A stretch of DNA of 17,122 bases from Streptomyces aureus. Its GTDB lineage: Bacteria; Actinomycetota; Actinomycetes; Streptomycetales; Streptomycetaceae. The stretch is taken from positions 1-17,122 of the forward strand of contig NZ_JNZD01000052.1 of assembly GCF_000725495.1 (NCBI RefSeq). The letters run 5' to 3'. A program made the translations under genes and the position numbers. The notes under the pieces were generated by a model. The model searched no databases and was not told the origin of the DNA. It saw only the letters and a list, made by a program, of their open reading frames with translations. Of this stretch, positions 12,227-17,122 are shown in pieces. Position 1 is the first letter of the stretch. The number at the start of each line of letters is the position of its first letter.

Positions 12227-12996
12227 AGAACATTGCTGCTCGTCGTCCTAGTACGAAGCTCACGAAGCTCCACAAGTACTCGGTCGCCGGTGTGGCCACC
12301 CTCGGTGCCGCCACCCTCGCGTTCTCCCTGGCGCCGTCCGGCTCCCACACCACCACCGACGCCGCCGCCCCCGCGGCGCCGGTCGCCTACAGCGGTCAGC
12401 AGATCAAGGGCGTCGAGGCCGGTGTCGCCGGTACGAGCGGCGCCGAGCTGAAGGCGAAGACGATCGCCGCCGAGCAGAAGGCCGCGGCGGACTCCGCGGC
12501 CGCGAAGAAGGCGGCGGCGAAGAAGAAGGCGGCCGCAGCCGCCGCGGCCGCCAAGAAGAAGGCCGCCGCCCAGGCCGCCGCGAAGAAGAAGGCCGCGGCG
12601 TCGCGTGCCAAGGCCGCCACCGCGAGCCGCTCCACGCAGCGCGTCAAGATGGAGACGGTCGCCGCGAAGACCTACGCCAACAACCTCGACGGCTGGATCC
12701 GCCAGTCCCTGGACATCATGAAGGCCAAGGGCATCCCCGGTTCCTACCAGGGGCTGCACAAGAACATCATGCGTGAGTCCTCGGGCAACCCGATGGCCAT
12801 CAACGACTGGGACATCAACGCCATCAACGGCATCCCGTCGAAGGGCCTGCTCCAGGTCATCCCGCCGACGTTCAAGGCCTACCACGTGGCCGGCACCTCG
12901 TGGAACATCTACGACCCGGTCGCCAACATCACCGCCGCCTGCAACTACGCCGCCGACAAGTACGGTTCCATGGACAACGTCAACAGCGCGTACTGA
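12220..12996 (+). CDS. Secreted lytic transglycosylase with SLT domain and Ala/Lys-rich linker
   Basis: A 258-residue protein. The N-terminus is basic (residues 1-20) followed by a hydrophobic stretch (21-38, VAGVATLGAATLAFSLAP), a signal peptide or anchor. From about 78 to 134 it is almost pure Ala and Lys (AAAKKKAAAAAAAAKKKAAA), likely a long cationic helix that could bind anionic wall polymers. The C-terminal SLT domain (about 150-258) has GLHKNIMRESSGNP with presumed catalytic Glu186, then SKGLLQVIPPTFKAYH and NITAACNYAADKYGS. Such enzymes cleave peptidoglycan glycan strands. The ATG is supported by GAGG at 12206-12209 and the signal peptide; upstream in-frame codons to 12091 are leader. 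A strong hairpin follows. Confidence 0.92.
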   Translation: MLKNIAARRPSTKLTKLHKYSVAGVATLGAATLAFSLAPSGSHTTTDAAAPAAPVAYSGQQIKGVEAGVAGTSGAELKAKTIAAEQKAAADSAAAKKAAAKKKAAAAAAAAKKKAAAQAAAKKKAAASRAKAATASRSTQRVKMETVAAKTYANNLDGWIRQSLDIMKAKGIPGSYQGLHKNIMRESSGNPMAINDWDINAINGIPSKGLLQVIPPTFKAYHVAGTSWNIYDPVANITAACNYAADKYGSMDNVNSAY

Positions 12997-13027
12997 GGAC
13001 TCAGCGCGGAGTTCGCACAGACGCCGA

Positions 13028-13057
13028 AGGGCGGCACCCCCGTGGGGGTGCCGCCCT
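13028..13057. terminator. Bidirectional terminator between convergent transglycosylase and FHA-ABC genes
   Basis: A 13-bp perfect stem, AGGGCGGCACCCC (13028-13040) with its complement at 13045-13057, closes a CGTG loop. No T-run is present. It lies between the two convergent stop codons. Confidence 0.87.
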
Positions 13058-13075
13058 CGCGTCGTTCCCGGGTGA

Positions 13076-15550
13076 CTACTTGCGCATGACCTCGGGCTCG
13101 TGGCGGCGCAGGAAGCGGGCCACGAAGAAGCCGCAGACGACCGCGAGGACGACCAGCGCGATCATGTCCACGGTCCAGGCCCCGGCCGTGTGGTTCCACA
13201 GCGGGTCCGTGCTCGTCGGATCGTCCTGGTTCGGGAAGATGTTGTTCAGGTCCAGCGTCGCCCCGGACGCGGCCACCGCCCAGCGGGCCGGCATCAGGTA
13301 CGAGAACTGGTTGACACCCACCGTGCCGTTCAGGATGAACAGGCAGCCGGTGAAGACCACCTGGACGATCGCGAACATGACCAGGAGCGGCATGGTCTTC
13401 TCCGCGGTCTTCACCAGCGAAGAGATGATCAGGCCGAACATCATCGACGCGAAGCCCAGCAGCATGATCGGCAGCGTGAGCTCCACCTTGGGCAGGCTCT
13501 TGAGGATCAGTCCCTCGGAGGGGACCTCACGGCTGCCGAAGCCGATCGCGCCGACCAGCGCGCCCTGCAGCATGGTGATCACACCGAGGACGATCACCTT
13601 GGACATCAGGTACGCCGAGCGCGACAGGCCCGTCGCCCGCTCCCGCTCGTAGATCACCCGTTCCTTGATCAGCTCACGGACCGAGTTGGCGGCGCCCGCG
13701 AAGCACGCCCCGACCGCGAGGATCAGCAGCACGGTCGTGGCGGTGCCGTTCGCCACATGGGCGCCCGACGGCAGGATCTTCGCGTTGACCAGCAGCGTCT
13801 TGCCGTTGTCGATCAGCAGGCTGACCGAGCCCAGGACCGCGGGCAGGATCACCGTCAGCGCGAGGAAGCCCTTGTCCGAGGCGATCACCGAGACGTAGCG
13901 GCGCATCAGCGTCATCAGCTGGGAGCCCCAGCCCTGCGGCTTCGGCGGCTTCATCGCCTGCGGGGGCGGCATCTGCGTCGACTGCGGAGCCACCGCGTCG
14001 ATGTCCGCCGCGTACATCTGGTAGTGCTGCGAGCCCTTCCAGCGGCCCGCCCAGTCGTAGTCGCGGTAGTTCTCGAACGCGGAGAACACGTCGGCCCAGG
14101 TCTCGTAGCCGAAGAAGTTCAGCGCCTCCTCCGGCGGACCGAAGTAGGCGACCGCGCCGCCCGGCGCCATCACGAGGAGCTTGTCGCAGATCGCCAGCTC
14201 CGCCACCGAGTGCGTGACGACCAGGACCGTACGGCCGTCGTCGGCGAGGCCGCGCAGCAGCTGCATGACGTCGCGGTCCATGCCCGGGTCGAGACCGGAG
14301 GTCGGCTCGTCCAGGAAGATCAGCGACGGCTTGGTGAGCAGCTCCAGGGCCACCGACACACGCTTGCGCTGGCCACCGGAGAGGGAGGTGACCTTCTTCT
14401 CCTTGTGGATGTCCAGCTTCAGCTCGCGCAGCACCTCGTCTATCCGCGCTTCGCGCTCCGCGCCCGTGGTGTCGGCGGGGAAGCGCAGCTTGGCCGCGTA
14501 CTTGAGGGCCTTCTTGACGGTCAGCTCCTTGTGCAGGATGTCGTCCTGCGGGACCAGACCGATGCGCTGACGCAGCTCGGCGAACTGCTTGTACAGGTTG
14601 CGGTTGTCGTAGAGGACGTCGCCCTGGTTGGCCGGGCGGTAGCCCGTGAGCGCCTTCAGCAGCGTCGACTTGCCTGAACCCGACGGGCCGATGACCGCGA
14701 CGAGCGACTTCTCCGGCACGCCGAAGGAGACGTCCTTGAGGATCTGCTTGCCGCCGTCGACGGTGACCGTCAGATGGCGGGCCGAGAACGAGACCTCACC
14801 GGTGTCGACGAACTCCTCGAGGCGGTCGCCGACCAGGCGGAACGTCGAGTGGCCGACGCCGACGATGTCGTGCGGGCCCAGCAGCGCGGAGCCGCCCTTG
14901 GCGATCGGCATACCGTTGACGTAGGTGCCGTTGTGCGAGCCGAGGTCGCGGATCTCGAAGCGGCCGTCCGGCGTCGCGTGGAACTCGGCGTGGTGGCGCG
15001 AGACCTGGAGGTCGGAGACCACCAGCTCGTTCTCCAGCGCACGGCCGATCCGCATCACGCGGCCGAGCGAGAACTGGTGGAACGTCGTCGGGCTGCGGTC
15101 GCCGTACACCGGCGGTGCCCCCGCGCCGCCACCGGATCCCTGCTGCTGCGGAATGCCGCCCGCCTGCTGCGCGTTCTGCGGGGCCTCCGGCGTGGCCGAC
15201 GGGGCCCAGCCGGGGCCCGCCCCCTGCGCCGCGTACGGCTGCTGCGCCACCGGAGCGGCGGCACCGGCGACACTCAGCCGGGGACCGTCCGTCGCGTTCC
15301 CGAGGTGCACGGCCGAGCCGGGACCGATCTCCAGCTGGTGGATCCGCTGCCCCTGCGCGAACGTGCCGTTGGTGCTCCCGTGGTCGTCGATGACCCAACT
15401 ACGGCCGTTCCAGCTGATCGTGGCGTGGCGCCAGGAGACCCTGGCGTCATCGAGCACGATGTCCCCCTGCGGATCACGTCCGAGGGTGTGAGGCCTGGAC
15501 GCGTCGAGCGTCCAGGTCCTTCCATTCAATTCCAGTACGAGTTCCGGCAC
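13076..15550 (-). CDS. ABC transporter with two N-terminal FHA domains (Rv1747-like half-transporter)
   Basis: An 824-residue single-chain transporter. FHA1 (about 20-93) has LGRD, VSWRHATI and GSTNGTF. A Gln/Pro/Gly/Ala linker (about 97-150) follows, then FHA2 (about 160-240) with IGRALEN, VSRHHAEF and GSHNGTYVNG. The ATPase has Walker A GPSGSGKS (288-295), signature LSGGQRKR (389-396), Walker B LIFLDEPTSGLDP (410-422) and H-loop THS. An ABC2-type membrane domain with about six helices (about 560-820) completes it. FHA domains bind phosphothreonine, so a Ser/Thr kinase probably controls transport, as with Rv1747 and PknF in Mycobacterium tuberculosis. No kinase gene is adjacent. The substrate is unknown. 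The start is GTG 15550, with GGGGC about 7 nt upstream. Confidence 0.94.
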   Translation of the reverse strand: MPELVLELNGRTWTLDASRPHTLGRDPQGDIVLDDARVSWRHATISWNGRSWVIDDHGSTNGTFAQGQRIHQLEIGPGSAVHLGNATDGPRLSVAGAAAPVAQQPYAAQGAGPGWAPSATPEAPQNAQQAGGIPQQQGSGGGAGAPPVYGDRSPTTFHQFSLGRVMRIGRALENELVVSDLQVSRHHAEFHATPDGRFEIRDLGSHNGTYVNGMPIAKGGSALLGPHDIVGVGHSTFRLVGDRLEEFVDTGEVSFSARHLTVTVDGGKQILKDVSFGVPEKSLVAVIGPSGSGKSTLLKALTGYRPANQGDVLYDNRNLYKQFAELRQRIGLVPQDDILHKELTVKKALKYAAKLRFPADTTGAEREARIDEVLRELKLDIHKEKKVTSLSGGQRKRVSVALELLTKPSLIFLDEPTSGLDPGMDRDVMQLLRGLADDGRTVLVVTHSVAELAICDKLLVMAPGGAVAYFGPPEEALNFFGYETWADVFSAFENYRDYDWAGRWKGSQHYQMYAADIDAVAPQSTQMPPPQAMKPPKPQGWGSQLMTLMRRYVSVIASDKGFLALTVILPAVLGSVSLLIDNGKTLLVNAKILPSGAHVANGTATTVLLILAVGACFAGAANSVRELIKERVIYERERATGLSRSAYLMSKVIVLGVITMLQGALVGAIGFGSREVPSEGLILKSLPKVELTLPIMLLGFASMMFGLIISSLVKTAEKTMPLLVMFAIVQVVFTGCLFILNGTVGVNQFSYLMPARWAVAASGATLDLNNIFPNQDDPTSTDPLWNHTAGAWTVDMIALVVLAVVCGFFVARFLRRHEPEVMRK

Positions 15551-15594
15551 TCCAGCCCCACTGAGTTGTCCCCCGAGTTACCCCCATCACAGGG

Positions 15595-15623
15595 AGTCTA
15601 GGGATGTCGAACATCGTGGGGAA
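15595..15623 (-). promoter_or_regulatory. Promoter of the FHA-ABC gene with an embedded palindrome
   Basis: Read minus, TAGACT (15595-15600) is a good -10 and TTCCCC (15618-15623) a poor -35 with 17-bp spacing. The predicted leader is about 38 nt. GATGT-CGA-ACATC (15603-15615) is a perfect 5-bp inverted repeat filling the spacer, where a repressor could bind. Confidence 0.4.
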
Positions 15624-15689
15624 CTATTTCAGTTCAGGCCCCCTGACCGAAAGTCGGGCCTTGTGAACGATGACAACGGTCCGGTCTCC

Positions 15690-15721
15690 CCGGGCCGTTG
15701 ACGGGGTTGAAAACGGCCCGG
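15690..15721. repeat. 10-bp inverted repeat upstream of the streptophobe-like gene
   Basis: CCGGGCCGTT (15690-15699) and AACGGCCCGG (15712-15721) are exact complements around 12 nt. TTGACG (15698-15703), a -35-like hexamer, begins in the left arm, and GAGAGT (15721-15726) follows at 17 bp. A near copy, AACGGTCCGG, lies at 15675-15684. It could be an operator over the promoter or a transcribed hairpin. The spacer 15624-15689 holds nothing else I can name. Confidence 0.4.
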
Positions 15722-15788
15722 AGAGTGGTAATCCCACACGAGGGGGACATTCGCGGGAACACCGCGGCGCGGATCGGGGGGTCTGGCG

Positions 15789-17122
15789 ATGAGCATGGGG
15801 ACCACGCACCACGGCGGCGGCACCGGACGCGTGCCGTGGGGGGACGTGCTGTTGTCCGCGGTCGCCTCCGTGAGCTGGGCGTTGATCGGGATGGCGGGCA
15901 CCGCCGCGCTCGGTCTGCACCTGCTCGGGGCCGACGCGGCGGCCTCCCTCGGCCCCATGACCGCTGCCCTCGTGGCCCTCGGCGCGGGCGGCTCCGTCAC
16001 GCCGTCCGGCAATGTCTCCGCCTTCGGGCTGAAGGGGGCGCAGGCGGACACCGCCCTCCAGATCACGCCCCTCGGCGTCTCCCTGGCCGGTGCCCTGCTG
16101 CTGTCCTGGTTCTTCCTGCGCTCCCTGCGCGGAGCGGGAGTTGTTCTCGCACCGGCCGAACTCCTCGCCCGGGCGGGTTCGGTCGTCGGCCTGTTCGTGG
16201 CGACCCTGGGCGGGCTCGCCTGGGCCGGACACGACGTCGTCACGATCGACGGCGACAAGCTGGGGCTCGGCAAGGCCACCGGGGGTGGCGGCGGGCTCGG
16301 TTCCATCACCGACAAACTCCCGGGCGGGCTCGGGGACCTCGGCGGGCTGCTGCCCGACAGGATCGGGAACCTCGTGAAGGCCAAGGCCGCCGTCGGGTTC
16401 TCCGTCGACACCGCGCCGACCCTGCTCGGCGGGGCCGTGTGGGCCGCCGCGGTCCTGCTCGTCGCGCTGCTGGCCTCCCGGCGTACGCCGCTGCCGCCCG
16501 GCTGGGACGCCGTGCACCGCGCGGTCCGGCCCGCGGTCTCCTCGCTCGTCGCCGTCCTCCTCGTCGCCGTCCTCGCCGGGCTCGCGGCGGCCGCCTACGC
16601 GGCGGTCGGTGACGCCCATCCGAAGCGGATCGCCGGCGCGGCGCTGCTCGGCGCGCCCAACGGGGTGTGGCTCGCCGTTCCCCTCGGGCTGTTCGTGCCC
16701 TGGGACGGCAAGGCCACCGGTGAGCTCGCCAAGGTGCTGCCCGACCCCCTCGACAAGCTGCTGACCGGCGACGCGCCCCGGCCCGTCACCCTCGGGCGGC
16801 TCGCCGAACTCGACGGCCGTGTCTGGCTGTTGGTGTTCGCCGCCGCGCTGATGATGCTGTACGCGGGGGTCCTGACGGCGGCGCGTACGCCGTTCGTACG
16901 GGGTGGGGGTGGGACGGCCGGCGCACGGGCGGGGGCGTCGGAGGTACGGGGGGACACCGCTCTGCGGTTCGCGGGGCGCTGCGCGCTTCGGCTGGGGGCC
17001 GTGACCGCGTTGGCGCTGCCGCTGCTCGTCTGGCTGACGGAGGTGTCGGTGGACGCGTCGCTGTCCGTGCTCGGATTCGACGCGTTCGGGGCGGGGATCG
17101 AGTTGCGGGGGCGGTTGGGGGT
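15789..17122 (+). CDS. Streptophobe-family-like polytopic membrane protein (partial, runs off the right edge)
   Basis: The frame from ATG 15789 is open for 444 codons to the window edge with no stop. The start has GGGGGGT about 7 nt upstream. The protein begins MSMGTTHHGGGTGRVPWGDV and is dominated by Ala/Leu/Val/Gly hydrophobic stretches: about residues 20-48, 53-70, 93-112, 127-145, 218-236, 255-278, 343-361, and one more near 400-420. Between helices 4 and 5 is a Gly/Leu-rich soluble segment (GKATGGGGGLG, KLPGGLGDLGGLL). LGPMTAALVALGAGGSVTPS and ITPLGVSLAGALLLSWFFLR resemble the Streptomyces streptophobe family, whose function is unknown. The missing C-terminus prevents length comparison. 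No partner gene is visible within the window. Confidence 0.82.
   Translation, partial: MSMGTTHHGGGTGRVPWGDVLLSAVASVSWALIGMAGTAALGLHLLGADAAASLGPMTAALVALGAGGSVTPSGNVSAFGLKGAQADTALQITPLGVSLAGALLLSWFFLRSLRGAGVVLAPAELLARAGSVVGLFVATLGGLAWAGHDVVTIDGDKLGLGKATGGGGGLGSITDKLPGGLGDLGGLLPDRIGNLVKAKAAVGFSVDTAPTLLGGAVWAAAVLLVALLASRRTPLPPGWDAVHRAVRPAVSSLVAVLLVAVLAGLAAAAYAAVGDAHPKRIAGAALLGAPNGVWLAVPLGLFVPWDGKATGELAKVLPDPLDKLLTGDAPRPVTLGRLAELDGRVWLLVFAAALMMLYAGVLTAARTPFVRGGGGTAGARAGASEVRGDTALRFAGRCALRLGAVTALALPLLVWLTEVSVDASLSVLGFDAFGAGIELRGRLG

Noticed and set aside
12457..12640. GCC/AAG-rich repeat as a possible CRISPR or satellite
   Set aside because: It is the coding sequence of the Ala/Lys-rich linker of the transglycosylase; there are no regular repeat-spacer units.
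13100..14677. 525-residue plus-strand ORF
   Set aside because: It is antisense to the FHA-ABC gene, with Arg/Asp/His-rich shadow composition.

Overview
The window looks like a core chromosomal segment of a Streptomyces species. G+C and third-position G+C are very high. There are two chaplin genes (aerial-hypha surface proteins), a streptophobe-type membrane protein, a tandem-FHA ABC transporter, and an rRNA-operon upstream region carrying the typical Streptomyces TCTGATAGAGTCGGA repeats. From memory, the gene order resembles the S. coelicolor SCO1792-SCO1810 neighbourhood next to an rRNA operon; this was not checked.

Layout. Positions 1-390 are the tandem-promoter and leader region of an rRNA operon that reads left out of the window; the 16S gene itself is outside. 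Positions 385-1480 (minus) hold a broken resident alkyladenine-DNA glycosylase gene whose two remnants flank a complete, different glycosylase gene. Then come spo0M and a PEBP/YbhB gene, then an HNH endonuclease gene (all plus), ending at a 22-bp perfect hairpin. On the minus strand follow an SPFH/paraslipin gene, its nfeD partner and an ABC ATPase gene. An unknown 262-residue gene (plus) is divergent from the ATPase gene.

Positions 7297-9924 (minus) form a developmental block: a GAF sensor kinase and NarL-type regulator pair (overlapping genes), then chpE and a second chaplin lacking cysteines. An SDR gene and a divergent QueA-family gene overlap as GTGA on the plus strand. After that is a secreted Ala/Lys-rich lytic transglycosylase with an elaborate leader, converging with a large FHA-FHA-ABC-ABC2 protein (minus). 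The right edge has the first 444 codons of a streptophobe-like membrane protein with no stop codon inside the window.

The two most interesting points are: (1) the resident glycosylase gene interrupted by a full-length paralogue, with the surviving 41-codon 5' remnant ending in an ATGA overlap with the start of the incoming gene; and (2) the transglycosylase leader, which can fold as a closing stem plus three hairpins whose closing stem competes with a Shine-Dalgarno-sequestering stem, as in a riboswitch, and which also contains a possible leaderless upstream ORF overlapping the gene start. Several genes (nfeD, the 262-residue gene, the kinase) have a -10 hexamer 6-7 nt before the start codon, suggesting leaderless mRNAs.

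All calls come from reading the sequence and from general family knowledge; no searches or folding programs were run.
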